Below, piece by piece: positions 1 to 9,783 of a DNA stretch of 64,000 bases. Source of the stretch: Bradyrhizobium sp. cir1 (GTDB lineage: Bacteria > Pseudomonadota > Alphaproteobacteria > Rhizobiales > Xanthobacteraceae); contig NZ_JACIHE010000002.1 in assembly GCF_014198245.1 (NCBI RefSeq), forward strand, positions 586,275-650,274. Direction: 5' to 3'. The notes below the pieces were generated by a model, which was given only the letters and a program-made list of their open reading frames with translations, was not told the DNA's origin and did not search any database. The position numbers were made by a program, and so were the translations under genes. Position 1 is the first letter of the stretch. Every line of letters begins with the position of its first letter.

Positions 1-40
1 GGATCAGCGGCGTGATGCGGTCTCGCAGGGGCGTGGTCAT
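1..40 (-). CDS. 5' end of a gene running off the left edge
   Basis: On the minus strand an ATG at 40 opens a frame reading MTTPLRDRITPLI that leaves the window at base 1. A GAGG-like ribosome site lies a few bases upstream (GCGAGGACACC). Thirteen codons are too few to identify the product. The wording resembles the start of a class I SAM-dependent (MidA/NDUFAF7-like) methyltransferase, but this is only a guess. It is divergent from the small gene at 240. Confidence 0.4.
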   Translation of the reverse strand, partial: MTTPLRDRITPLI

Positions 41-167
41 GGTGTCCTCGCGTCTTGCGGCATGGCGTCCGGCGAAGCCGCTGCGAATTGGTCCGACTGT
101 CGCGCGAGGAGGTTCATTTCGTTCGATTATACTCAGAGAAAATATAACTGTAACAATGTCTTAGTTC

Positions 168-203
168 CGTAACCGGGATACGAATTTGCGTAACCGGGAT
201 ACG
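168..203. promoter_or_regulatory. Two 15-bp near-palindromic direct repeats (putative operator)
   Basis: CGTAACCGGGATACG occurs exactly at 168-182 and again at 189-203, start-to-start distance 21 bp (about two helical turns). Each copy is itself nearly palindromic (CGTA...TACG arms, 12 of 15 positions symmetrical). The pair sits 37 bp before the preferred start of the next gene and just after an unusually AT-rich stretch (121-165) that could hold a promoter. This is the layout of a tandem operator bound on one DNA face, probably by the product of the gene that follows. Confidence 0.6.
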
Positions 204-239
204 TATGATATCCAAATGGTCCGCGGAACGAGGTGGACG

Positions 240-584
240 GTGATCCCAGCGAACAAGCGCGTCAGGAAATATCGCAGCCAGGGTGGTGCGGCCGACCTCG
301 TGCGCGTCGAAGTTCTGATTCCGCCGGCTGCACGCAATGAAGTCCTGGCGCTCGCCTCGCGCATGCGCGCGGAGCACCGGCTGACCAAGGAGCTGCAATC
401 GCTGCTCGACAATGCACTCCGTCTCTATGGGCCGCGCATTCTCGACAATATCGATCTCGATCGTCTTCCCGATCTGCGGTCCCGCGCCGCGGTCGCCGCG
501 CGCGCCATGATCGAGCGCGGTGATGCGCGAGCTTTTGCGATGGGCAGGAAGATGCTCGACCGCGTCAACGCCACGGAGAACTGA
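240..584 (+). CDS. Small putative DNA-binding (antitoxin-like) protein
   Basis: About 114 residues, basic N-terminus (ANKRVRKYRSQGG) followed by RVEVLIPPAARNEV and a helical C-terminal half. A short beta strand followed by helices is reminiscent of ribbon-helix-helix antitoxins, but I cannot name a family. Start choice: GTG 240 has GAGG six bases upstream (230-233). Alternatives in frame are ATG 216 and TTG 186, and TTG 186 lies inside the operator-like repeats. The stop TGA (582-584) is followed one base later by the ATG of a broken gene at 586, so the two look like a former bicistronic module. Confidence 0.6.
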   Translation: MIPANKRVRKYRSQGGAADLVRVEVLIPPAARNEVLALASRMRAEHRLTKELQSLLDNALRLYGPRILDNIDLDRLPDLRSRAAVAARAMIERGDARAFAMGRKMLDRVNATEN

Positions 585-585
585 G

Positions 586-880
586 ATGGCTCACAGCAAA
601 CTGCAGAGCTGAGACTTCTCGCCAAGAATCGCTCCGACAGCAGCTATCTTGCCGGCGGCCTGATGCTCAACAGGGACTGGGAGCGACGATCGACAGCTAT
701 GTGATGGCCGCGCCGCCGGAATTGACTGGCATACTTGCAGTGAGCAAGGCGGGCGTGCCGATCGAGATCACGGCGGCAAATCGTGCCGACGCAGTCATGC
801 GCAAGGCCACCGCGGAGCCAGAGGTGATGCCTCTGCCTGCCGATTTCAACGCGGTCGGCTGGGCGCCGGATCGCTCCTAG
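586..880 (+). pseudogene. Frameshifted remnant of a small partner gene
   Basis: ATG 586 opens MAHSKLQS and stops at once. A second frame then reads sensibly (ELRLLAKNRSDSSYLAGG, then LMLNRDWE) and a third continues from about 690 (ATIDSYVMAAPPELTGILAV through NAVGWAPDRS) to TAG 878-880. Joined with two frame changes this gives one protein of about 95 residues, so I read it as a gene broken by at least two indels rather than non-coding DNA. Its position one base after the antitoxin-like gene suggests the second half of a two-gene module. The original function is unknown. Confidence 0.5.
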
Positions 881-1043
881 GCCCAGACGGCGTATTGCCG
901 CGAGCGGCCCGTCGCCTTCGGCCATGGACGAACGCCAAATCATCCCTCATTGTGTTCCCGCTCGGCCGGCCATCGGTCGGGTCTCGCCAAACCAAAATGT
1001 CACAAGACAGGGGGCGGGGAAATCTGAGGGAGGACGAAATTCC

Positions 1044-2951
1044 ATGGCGGGCATCCATGCGCTCGATCGGCTGATCGGCAATGACTATCCGGACCTTTTG
1101 ACCGACGATGAGGTCCGGGCCTTCGAGCAGGTCCCTTACGCGGACCGCGTCGCCGCCGAGAGCACCTATGACGCCATCAAGCTCGGGGCGGCGCGCAATC
1201 CCGACGGCGCGGCGATCCAGTTCCTGCAGAATGCCGATCCCTCCGACACGCCGGTCGTGGTCACCTACCGCGACTTCATTGCGCGCGTCACGCAAGCCGC
1301 CAACATGTTTCACGCGCTCGGCGCTGAGAAGGGCGATGTCATCAGCTTCATGCTGCCGCTGGTGCCCGATGCCTTCGTGACGCTGTTCGGTGCCGAAGCT
1401 GCCGGCATCGCCAATCCCGTCAATCCGCTGCTGGAGCCGCACCAGATCGCGGAGATCCTGGAAGCTGCGAACACCAAGATCCTGGTGGCGCTCGGGCCGA
1501 TGCCCGGCACCGACATCTGGCAGAAGGTCGAGCAGATCCGTCCGCAGCTCAAGCACCTCAAGGCGATCGTTCAGGTGTTCGGCGGCGGCGATCCAGACAA
1601 GGGCATCTTCGCTTTTGGCGACCTGATCAAGCAGCAGCCGTCGGACCGGCTTGTCAGCGGGCGCAAGATTCTCGGCAGTGACATCGCCGCCTATTTCCAC
1701 ACTGGCGGCACCACCGGCACGCCGAAGCTGGTGCGGCATACCCATGCCAACCAAGTCTATCAGGCCTGGGCGCTCAATCTGCTGTTGAAGGGCAAGCCCG
1801 GCGCCAATCTCTTGTTCGGTATGCCGCTGTTCCATGTCGGGGGATCACTGACACAGGTACTGACGACACTGTCGGCCGGCGGCTCGCTGGTCGTGCTGTC
1901 ACCGAGCGGCTGGCGCAATGCGAATTCGGTGAAGAACATCTGGAAATTGGTCGAGCGCTATAGGCCCGAGGCGCTGTCGAGCGTGCCGACGGTGCTGGCT
2001 GCGGCGCTTGCCGTGCCTCCTGATAATGCGGACATCTCCAGCCTCAAATACGCCGCCGGCGGCGGCTCGGCGATCCCCGTCGCCGTGGGCTCGGCGATCC
2101 AGGACAAGCTCAAACTGCCGGTGGTCGAGGTCTACGGCATGACCGAGACGTCGAGCGTGCACACGCTCGCCTATCCGGGTCGGCCGATCCGGCTCGGTTC
2201 GGTCGGACTTCCCATGCCTTACGCGCGCGTGCGCATCGTGCAACTCGACGCCGAAGGCCGCCTGATCCGCGACTGCAAGCCGGACGAGATCGGCGTCGTC
2301 ATCATGGCCGGGCCCGGCGTGTTCGGCGGCTATCTCAACGACGAGCACAACAAGGGCGCCTTCGTCGACGAGGTCTGGGTCAATTCCGGCGACCTCGGCC
2401 GGCTGGACACCGACGGCTATCTCTGGATCACCGGCCGCGCCAAGGACCTCGTGATCCGCGGCGGCCACAACATCGATCCGGCGCCGATCGAGGAGATCAT
2501 GTTCCGTCATCCCGCCGTGGGCTTCGCCGCAGTGGTCGGCCAGCCCGACGCCTACGCGGGTGAACTGCCCGTGGGCTACGTGCAGCTGAAACCGGGCGCC
2601 AGCGTCGCGCCGGGCGAACTGGAGACGTGGGTGCGCGAGCGCACGCCGGAGCGCGCGGCTGTGCCCGTGCAAGTGATTCCGATCGATCCGATGCCGGTGA
2701 CGGGCGTCGGCAAGGTGTTCAAGCCGCAGCTGCGCTGGGACGCCGCCGAGCGCGTGTTCACCAAGGTGCTGGCGCCGCTTAGGGAGCGTGGCATCGACTG
2801 CAAGGTGAAGGTCGGTGCCCACGGCAGCCACGGCTCGATCGCCACCGTGACGCTCGCGGGCTTGCCGGCGGACCAGCGCGAGGTCGTCGCAGGCGAGGTG
2901 CATATGCTGCTCGCCCCGTTCGTGATACGGCACGAGGTGGTGCAGGTATAG
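1044..2951 (+). CDS. Acyl-CoA synthetase (AMP-forming, ANL superfamily)
   Basis: 635 residues. Predicted to activate a carboxylic acid with ATP to an acyl-adenylate and transfer it to CoA. The P-loop-like motif FHTGGTTGTPKLVRHTHAN lies at about residues 219-237. It is followed by YGMTETSS and the C-terminal hinge NSGDLGRLDTDGYLWITG with GRAKDLVIRGG. The catalytic lysine of the C-terminal domain is in GVGKVFKPQLR. A C-terminal tail of about 75 residues extends beyond that lysine. ATG 1044 is chosen because GGGAGGA precedes it; an upstream in-frame ATG at 924 has no clear ribosome site. It stands alone, so the substrate chain length cannot be inferred. Confidence 0.9.
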   Translation: MAGIHALDRLIGNDYPDLLTDDEVRAFEQVPYADRVAAESTYDAIKLGAARNPDGAAIQFLQNADPSDTPVVVTYRDFIARVTQAANMFHALGAEKGDVISFMLPLVPDAFVTLFGAEAAGIANPVNPLLEPHQIAEILEAANTKILVALGPMPGTDIWQKVEQIRPQLKHLKAIVQVFGGGDPDKGIFAFGDLIKQQPSDRLVSGRKILGSDIAAYFHTGGTTGTPKLVRHTHANQVYQAWALNLLLKGKPGANLLFGMPLFHVGGSLTQVLTTLSAGGSLVVLSPSGWRNANSVKNIWKLVERYRPEALSSVPTVLAAALAVPPDNADISSLKYAAGGGSAIPVAVGSAIQDKLKLPVVEVYGMTETSSVHTLAYPGRPIRLGSVGLPMPYARVRIVQLDAEGRLIRDCKPDEIGVVIMAGPGVFGGYLNDEHNKGAFVDEVWVNSGDLGRLDTDGYLWITGRAKDLVIRGGHNIDPAPIEEIMFRHPAVGFAAVVGQPDAYAGELPVGYVQLKPGASVAPGELETWVRERTPERAAVPVQVIPIDPMPVTGVGKVFKPQLRWDAAERVFTKVLAPLRERGIDCKVKVGAHGSHGSIATVTLAGLPADQREVVAGEVHMLLAPFVIRHEVVQV

Positions 2952-2978
2952 GCGAGGGCGCAGAACGCGGGGCTTGTC

Positions 2979-2998
2979 GCGAGGCTTGCATGCCTCGC
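2979..2998. terminator. Inverted repeat between convergent genes
   Basis: GCGAGGC-TTGCAT-GCCTCGC, a perfect 7-bp stem with a 6-base loop, lies 28 bp after the acyl-CoA synthetase stop and before the convergent solute-binding protein. There is no T-run on either side, so a bidirectional terminator is plausible but not certain. Confidence 0.45.
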
Positions 2999-3107
2999 CG
3001 CATTCCTCCAAACCCGATGCCTCAAGATCAGGAATGAGCGCCGCGCAAGGCTGAGTTGGCGACTTGTCCGCCGAAGTCAGCTCTTCCGATTGGGTGACGC
3101 TTCGCCG

Positions 3108-4475
3108 CTACCCGCGGATCGCCGCATTGGCCTGCGCGGCCGCACCGGTCATGGCGTCCTTTGCCGATTTCTCGCCGTTGACCACTTCATTGACGCCGAT
3201 CATGAAGGCATCCATGACCGGTCTCGATTGCGGATGGAAGAGGATCGCCTTGGCGCGGTCGACATCGGCATTTTGCAAATTGGTCAGCGCCGCCTCGGCG
3301 GCTTGCGAGCCGAATGCCTTCTTGAAGCCCTCGCTGGACCACGCCGACACGCGTGTCGTGGCCAGCCCTGCTGCGGCAGTCTGCAGCGATGTCGGCTTGC
3401 TTGTTGCCCAGAGCAGGAACAGGAAAGCTGCCCGCTTGTTTCGTGATTTTGCATTGATGCAGGCCTGCCAGTGCGACATGAAGGGCACGGGGGTGCGACC
3501 AGGGACATGCGGGAAGACCGCAAACTGGGCCTGCTTCGCGACGCGACTCCTGGCCGGATTGGAGATGTCGGTCGCGAAATTGCTGCTGTCGATCGCGATT
3601 GCAGTCCGTCCCTGCAGGAAGTCGTCCAGCACGTGGTACCATTCATAGCTGCCGACGCCGCCAGGCCCGGCCTGGCTGAGCAGGCGTCCGTACATCTCGA
3701 CGGCCGCAATCGCTTCGGGGCTTGCGAAAACGGCCTTGTTGTCCTTGACCATGGCGCCGCCGTAGGAGAACACGAAGCCCATGGCCGGCGGCGAGGAATT
3801 GCCGCTGGCCTGCGCCCGCATAGCGATCCCCGACATCTCGCTGGACTTGAGCGCCTTGGCAGTCACAAGCAGCTCTTCGAACGTCTGCGGGATCGCCAGG
3901 TTCTTGGCGGCCAGCGCGTCCCCGTTGACGAACATGGTCATCGCTTCGGAGGTGATCGGTATGGCGTAGCGTTCGCCGTCAGACCACAGCGGGAAGGCCC
4001 GAGCCGTCTTGAGCAGATCGCTCTCGTCATACCAGCCGAGATCGGTCAGCGATCTGTTGGAATAATATCCGTTCAATGGCTCGAGCCATCCTCCCGAGAT
4101 GCCCTGGCCGTAGGTCGTGAACATGAAGACGTCAGGCGTCGCGCTGCCGCGGGCGAGTCTGATCGCCAAGGCGCCGAGGTATGTGGTTTCGAGTTGGAAA
4201 TCGATGGTGACGTTGATGCCGGTGAGTCTGGTGAACTCCGGCAGCAGCGGCGTGATCGCATTCGACCAGGGATGGATCGCTCCCGCAAGGGTAATGGTCT
4301 GTCCCGCAAACTGCTTCCAATCGATGTTCGCATTGGCGTACGTCGCGGCGCGATCCTCGGCGAAGCTCCACCGCGGCAGCGCGGCCAGTGTCGGCAGGAC
4401 TGCACCCGCCGCCCCCAATCCCCTAACGAAGCTGCGACGGCTGATCGGAATTCGACCGCTCTGTGCGTACGCCAT
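3108..4475 (-). CDS. Extracellular solute-binding protein, family 1, Tat-exported
   Basis: 455 residues. A twin-arginine signal is visible (ISRRSFVRGLGAAGAVLPTL, residues about 10-30), so the protein should be exported folded to the periplasm. The mature part has the lobed layout of family 1 (sugar or oligosaccharide) binding proteins, with motifs such as GSATPDVFMF and a YAIP segment. Start ATG 4475 follows AGGGAGAG by eight bases; the upstream ATG at 4499 lacks this. No permease or ATPase gene is adjacent, so it is an orphan binding protein or serves a sensory role. A divergent histidine kinase begins about 210 bp upstream, and a ligand-sensing link between the two is possible but unproven. 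Confidence 0.85.
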   Translation of the reverse strand: MAYAQSGRIPISRRSFVRGLGAAGAVLPTLAALPRWSFAEDRAATYANANIDWKQFAGQTITLAGAIHPWSNAITPLLPEFTRLTGINVTIDFQLETTYLGALAIRLARGSATPDVFMFTTYGQGISGGWLEPLNGYYSNRSLTDLGWYDESDLLKTARAFPLWSDGERYAIPITSEAMTMFVNGDALAAKNLAIPQTFEELLVTAKALKSSEMSGIAMRAQASGNSSPPAMGFVFSYGGAMVKDNKAVFASPEAIAAVEMYGRLLSQAGPGGVGSYEWYHVLDDFLQGRTAIAIDSSNFATDISNPARSRVAKQAQFAVFPHVPGRTPVPFMSHWQACINAKSRNKRAAFLFLLWATSKPTSLQTAAAGLATTRVSAWSSEGFKKAFGSQAAEAALTNLQNADVDRAKAILFHPQSRPVMDAFMIGVNEVVNGEKSAKDAMTGAAAQANAAIRG

Positions 4476-4686
4476 GCTGGCTCTCCCTGCGACGGGCAAT
4501 CATTCGCAACGCGAGCCATACCGGTGATGTCGCGGCCCTCGCGCGGCGACTGACGGCCAAACCGGTGCAACCTTGGGGGCGCGAATGTCGGGTTTCCGCC
4601 CCACCTAACCATGCTATTATTCTATCATGCTGTGGCGTCGACACCAGAAGACGCGCGGTCACACCAGCATCGAAGACCCAAGGCCA

Positions 4687-6540
4687 ATGTCAGTCCCTGC
4701 TCTGGTCCCGTCTTTGCGATGGCTGGCTCGTCCGCTGATCGTGGCGATCGTGGCGCTTCTGACGCTGTTCGCCGCGACCGGGTTTCTCGGCCTGCAATAT
4801 CGGCAGGAGCGGCAGGCAGCCCATAACCTGCTTGGGCATAGCCGCCAGGTGCTCGAAACACTCGATCGGTTGCGTGCGATCACCGCCGAGCTGGAGACCG
4901 AGCGGCGCGGGTATCTAATGACCCTCGACCCCACCTATCTCAAAGCCTACGGCGTCTCCGACGAAGGTGTGCGGCGCGAGGCGCAGGCGCTGCAGGCGCT
5001 GGTCGCGGACGATCCGCTGCAGAGTCTGCGCGCGCAACATCTGGCGTTGACCGTTTCGGCAAAACTGCGCGAGATCGACGAGATGGTGAAGACCGCCGGC
5101 ACGTCCGGGCAGGCGGCGCTGGCGATGATCCGCAGCATGGATGAGATCCGCTCGCAAATCGATCAGATGGTGGATCACGAGCGCTTTCGGCTCGCCGACC
5201 GGGAGACGCATGCCGAAGAATTCGAGCAGCGCTGGAGCTGGCTGATTGCCGGCGCCGTTGTCCTCGTCGTCGCGCTGGCGGGAGCGGCGTTGGCGCTCGC
5301 GCGGCTCGAAGCGAAGCGGCGGAGACAGGCGACCGAAGAGAACATTCAACTGCAGAGCGATCTTGCAGCGCGAGATATCAAGATCCGGCGTCTCTTCGAC
5401 TCCAACATCATCGGCATCATCATCTGGGAAGTCGAGGGGCGTATTCTCGAGGCCAATGACGCATTCCTGCGCATCGTTGGATATGACCGGGACGATCTCG
5501 CCTCAGGGCGCCTGCATCGATACGACCTCACGCCACCGGAATGGCGCGACCGCGACGTACAAACCGTGGCGGAATTGAAGCGGGTCGGGACGGCCCTGCC
5601 ATTCGAGAAGGAGTATGTGCGGAAGGATGGAAGCCGGGTCTCCGTGCTGATTGGCGGGACGATGTTTGCACCAGGTGGAGATCAAGGGGTCGGCTTTGTC
5701 CTCGATCTGACGCCTCTCAAGCGGGCAGAGGCCGAAGCTCGCGAGCACGAGCGGCTCTACCGCGAAGCCCTGATGGAGCTCGCGCACGCAAATCGCGTCA
5801 CCACGATGGGGCAGCTCACGGCTTCGATTGCCCATGAGGTCAACCAGCCGATCGCCGCAATCGTGGCGAACGCCGAAGCGGGGTTGAATTGGCTGGAGGC
5901 CCAACCGCCAAATCTGGAGCGGGTTCGACAGACGTTCGGCTGGATCACCAGCGATGGCACTCGAGCCGGCGACATCATCGGCCGGATCCGGGCGCTGATA
6001 AGGAAAGCGCCGCCGCAAAAGGACGATATGGACATCAACCAGGCGGTGCTCGAGGTCATCGCGCTGACCCGCAGCGAGGCGTTCAAGAACGGCGTCTCGG
6101 TACGAACGCAACTGGCCGAAGGCTTGCCGACCATTCAGGCAGATCGGGTTCAGCTTCAGCAAGTGGTACTCAACCTGATTGTCAACGCGATCGAGGCGAT
6201 GGCCGCGGTGGGCGAGGGGGAACGCGAGTTGCTGATCAGCACCGAACGGGATGTATCGAACGGCGTGCACGTTACCTTGCGGGATTCCGGTCCGGGACTG
6301 GATCCGAAGACTGTCGAGTGCCTGTTCGAGGCCTTCTACACCACCAAGCCGACAGGCATGGGGATGGGTCTCGCCATCTGCCGCTCGATCATCGAGGCGC
6401 ATGGCGGACAGATGTGGGCCGGCGCAAACGAGCCCAGGGGCGCCGTCTTTCAGTTCACCCTGCCTCTCGCCTCGGACGAGGCCACGTCTCGCCTGGTGAA
6501 GGCGGACGAGCCAACGGGCCTGCGCTCTGCGGCCGGCTGA
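4687..6540 (+). CDS. CHASE3-PAS sensor histidine kinase
   Basis: 617 residues from ATG 4687. TM1 about 17-36, periplasmic helical CHASE3-like region about 40-180 (ETERRGYLMTLDPTYL is typical), TM2 about 183-206, PAS domain about 232-350, HisKA with phosphoacceptor His383 in SIAHEVNQPIAAIVANAEAG, and an HATPase_c domain (NLIVNAIEAM, DSGPGLDP, GMGMGLAICRSI). The kinase core is of the FixL/DctB-like HPK4 type. An alternative start at ATG 4627 adds 20 residues but has no ribosome site. No response regulator is adjacent, so it is an orphan kinase. It is divergent from the solute-binding protein gene. Confidence 0.88.
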   Translation: MSVPALVPSLRWLARPLIVAIVALLTLFAATGFLGLQYRQERQAAHNLLGHSRQVLETLDRLRAITAELETERRGYLMTLDPTYLKAYGVSDEGVRREAQALQALVADDPLQSLRAQHLALTVSAKLREIDEMVKTAGTSGQAALAMIRSMDEIRSQIDQMVDHERFRLADRETHAEEFEQRWSWLIAGAVVLVVALAGAALALARLEAKRRRQATEENIQLQSDLAARDIKIRRLFDSNIIGIIIWEVEGRILEANDAFLRIVGYDRDDLASGRLHRYDLTPPEWRDRDVQTVAELKRVGTALPFEKEYVRKDGSRVSVLIGGTMFAPGGDQGVGFVLDLTPLKRAEAEAREHERLYREALMELAHANRVTTMGQLTASIAHEVNQPIAAIVANAEAGLNWLEAQPPNLERVRQTFGWITSDGTRAGDIIGRIRALIRKAPPQKDDMDINQAVLEVIALTRSEAFKNGVSVRTQLAEGLPTIQADRVQLQQVVLNLIVNAIEAMAAVGEGERELLISTERDVSNGVHVTLRDSGPGLDPKTVECLFEAFYTTKPTGMGMGLAICRSIIEAHGGQMWAGANEPRGAVFQFTLPLASDEATSRLVKADEPTGLRSAAG

Positions 6541-6595
6541 ACGGGGGCCGCGTAACCTGTTCTTTTGGGCTACGCGGCTGTAAATGCTGCCCCAG

Positions 6596-7765
6596 CTACG
6601 CCGGCATCCGCGTCTCGATCATGCGCACCCAGAACGAGGCGCCGTGGCCGAGGATGTTGTCGTTGAAGACATAGGCCGGGTGGTGGCACTCGTTGCCGTC
6701 GCCCATGCCGACCAGCACCATTGCGCCGGGACGCGCTTCCAGCATGAACGAAAAGTCCTCGGCGCCCATCATCGGGATGAACTTGTCGTTGACGCGCTCG
6801 GCGCCAACGATGTCGCGGGCGACGTCGGCGGCAAGGTCGGCCTCGCGCGCATGGTTCATCGTCACCGGATACATCCGCGTGTACTTGGTCTCGGCCGAAC
6901 CGCCATAGGCGCGGGCGATGCTGTCGGCGACTTCGCCGATGCGGCGCTCGACGAGATCGCGCACTTCAGGATCGAGCGTGCGCACGGTGCCGGCGAGCTC
7001 GGCGACTTCAGGGATGATGTTGAAGGCGGTGCCGGAGTGAAATTGGGTGATCGAGATGACGGCTGATTTCAGCGGATCGACATTGCGCGCGACGATCGAT
7101 TGCAGCGCGTTGACGATCTGCGAGCCGATCAGGACGCTGTCGACCGATTTGTGCGGACCCGCGCCGGCATGGCCACCCTTGCCGTAGACCGTGATCTGGA
7201 TGTTGTCGGAGGAGGCGAGCATCGCGCCGGGCGTGGTGGCGAAATGGCCTTCGGGCAGCCCCGGCATGTTGTGCATGCCGTAGACCTCCTGGATGTTCCA
7301 GCGCGTCATCAGCCCGTCGTCCACCATCGCCTTGCCGCCGCCGCCACCTTCCTCGGCGGGCTGGAAGATCATGATCGCGGTGCCGTCGAAATTGCGCGTC
7401 TCGGCGAGATATTTGGCGGCGCCCAGCAGCATCGCGGTGTGGCCGTCATGGCCGCAGGCGTGCATCTTGCCGGGGACCTTGGAGGCGTAGGGCACGCCCG
7501 AGGTTTCCATGATCGGCAGCGCGTCCATGTCGGCGCGCAGGCCAATGGTCTTGCCGGAGGCCGACTTGCGGCCGCGGATCACGCCGACCACGCCGGTGCG
7601 GCCGATGCCCGTCACCACCTCGTCGCAGCCGAATTCGCGCAAGCGATCGGCGACGATGCCGGCGGTGCGGTGGACTTCATAGAGCAGCTCCGGGTTCTCG
7701 TGGAAATCATGGCGCCAGGCGGCCATTTCGTCGGAGAGGGCGGCGATGCGGTTGACGATGGGCAT
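6596..7765 (-). CDS. M20 family amidohydrolase (hippurate/N-acyl amino acid hydrolase-like)
   Basis: 389 residues. Predicted cytoplasmic metallohydrolase cleaving an N-acyl or amide bond of amino-acid derivatives. Metal-site motifs are visible: LRADMDALPI, CGHDGHTAMLLGAA, FQPAEEGGGGG and MMGAEDFSFML. The length fits the HipO/IAA-amino acid hydrolase subgroup (M20D). ATG 7765 is the start. It lies downstream of purB on the same strand but is separated from it by a 112-bp palindromic repeat, so co-transcription is uncertain. The exact substrate cannot be told from the sequence. Confidence 0.88.
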   Translation of the reverse strand: MPIVNRIAALSDEMAAWRHDFHENPELLYEVHRTAGIVADRLREFGCDEVVTGIGRTGVVGVIRGRKSASGKTIGLRADMDALPIMETSGVPYASKVPGKMHACGHDGHTAMLLGAAKYLAETRNFDGTAIMIFQPAEEGGGGGKAMVDDGLMTRWNIQEVYGMHNMPGLPEGHFATTPGAMLASSDNIQITVYGKGGHAGAGPHKSVDSVLIGSQIVNALQSIVARNVDPLKSAVISITQFHSGTAFNIIPEVAELAGTVRTLDPEVRDLVERRIGEVADSIARAYGGSAETKYTRMYPVTMNHAREADLAADVARDIVGAERVNDKFIPMMGAEDFSFMLEARPGAMVLVGMGDGNECHHPAYVFNDNILGHGASFWVRMIETRMPA

Positions 7766-7794
7766 GGGAGGGTCCGTTTCTTGTGGGGTCTCTT

Positions 7795-7906
7795 GTCATT
7801 CCGGGACGATGCGCAGCATCGGACTATGGTGCGCAATTGCGCACCTGAGAATCTGGAGATTGTAGCGCGAGATTCCGGGTTCACGCTTCGCGTGCCCCGG
7901 AATGAC
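7795..7906. repeat. Palindromic intergenic repeat, copy 1
   Basis: Begins GTCATTCCGGG and ends CCCCGGAATGAC, forming a long cruciform. It contains the perfect 16-bp inner palindrome GTGCGCAATTGCGCAC followed by CTGAGAATCT, the hallmark of sub-family A (also in copies 2 and 5). It lies between purB and the amidohydrolase. Confidence 0.85.
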
Positions 7907-7913
7907 GGGAAGT

Positions 7914-9221
<1,308 letters not shown>

Positions 9222-9594
9222 CTGACGGCTCCAGGAGGTGGGCGGGCGACCGCAAGGGGGCTGCGACCTGCCAAAATGCTTTTTACGCCGTGATTTAACA
9301 GAGCGGGCAGGGCGAAACAAACGGTCTGGGCCCCGGGAGCGAGGGATCGCCGAGCCATCCACCGGACCGGCCAGCGGGGGGTGGCGACGCCCGGCCGCAA
9401 ATATTAACTGTCAATCACGGATCATTGACTGACAGATATTGAAATCTGTCAGCGAGACGTGTATATCCGTTCTCGGACGCTCCGATTGGGCGTCCCGCGG
9501 CTATCCTGCCAAGGGAGCCTGAGGTCCGAAAAACCAGCGGATCGAGGGACGAAATTAAGCAGTGGGGGCCGTGGACGAATGGAGACTTGAGACA
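9222..9594. other. Intergenic region with palindromes
   Basis: A 373-bp stretch between divergent purB and the small ORF at 9595. No convincing protein gene is seen. Its middle (9401-9452) is AT-richer and contains the dyads described separately. The purB promoter must lie near its left end. Confidence 0.6.
9410..9452. promoter_or_regulatory. Two adjacent inverted repeats (putative operators)
   Basis: GTCAAT-N8-ATTGAC at 9410-9429 is followed directly by CTGACAGAT-N6-ATCTGTCAG at 9429-9452, a perfect 9-bp dyad. No T-run follows, so a regulator site is more likely than a terminator. The TetR gene at 9784 is the obvious candidate protein. Confidence 0.5.
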
Positions 9595-9696
9595 ATGACG
9601 ACCGAAATCCTCAATTTCACCGGCGCGATTGGGCATTGGCTCAATTTGCTGGTGGCGCGCCAGATCGCGGCGCAGGCTGCAAAACTGCCTCATTAA
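9595..9696 (+). CDS. Possible 33-residue small protein
   Basis: ATG 9595 reads MTTEILNFTGAIGHWLNLLV and continues to TAA at 9694-9696. GGAG lies ten bases upstream (9581-9584). The product would be an amphipathic or weakly hydrophobic helix ending in AAKLPH. It sits between the palindromes and the TetR gene, on the same strand as TetR. No family is recognised. The evidence is a ribosome site, a complete short frame and placement only. Confidence 0.35.
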   Translation: MTTEILNFTGAIGHWLNLLVARQIAAQAAKLPH

Positions 9697-9783
9697 GGCG
9701 AGAGCTTTCCGAAACGACCGGTGAGGGCGCTTCGGAAGCAGCCCTGTCGCCGGATGAACCCTGAACGGGAACAAGGTGCTGGC

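Noticed and set aside
846..3011. Two minus-strand frames opposite the acyl-CoA synthetase
   Set aside because: They mirror codon bias of the plus-strand gene and lack recognisable motifs.
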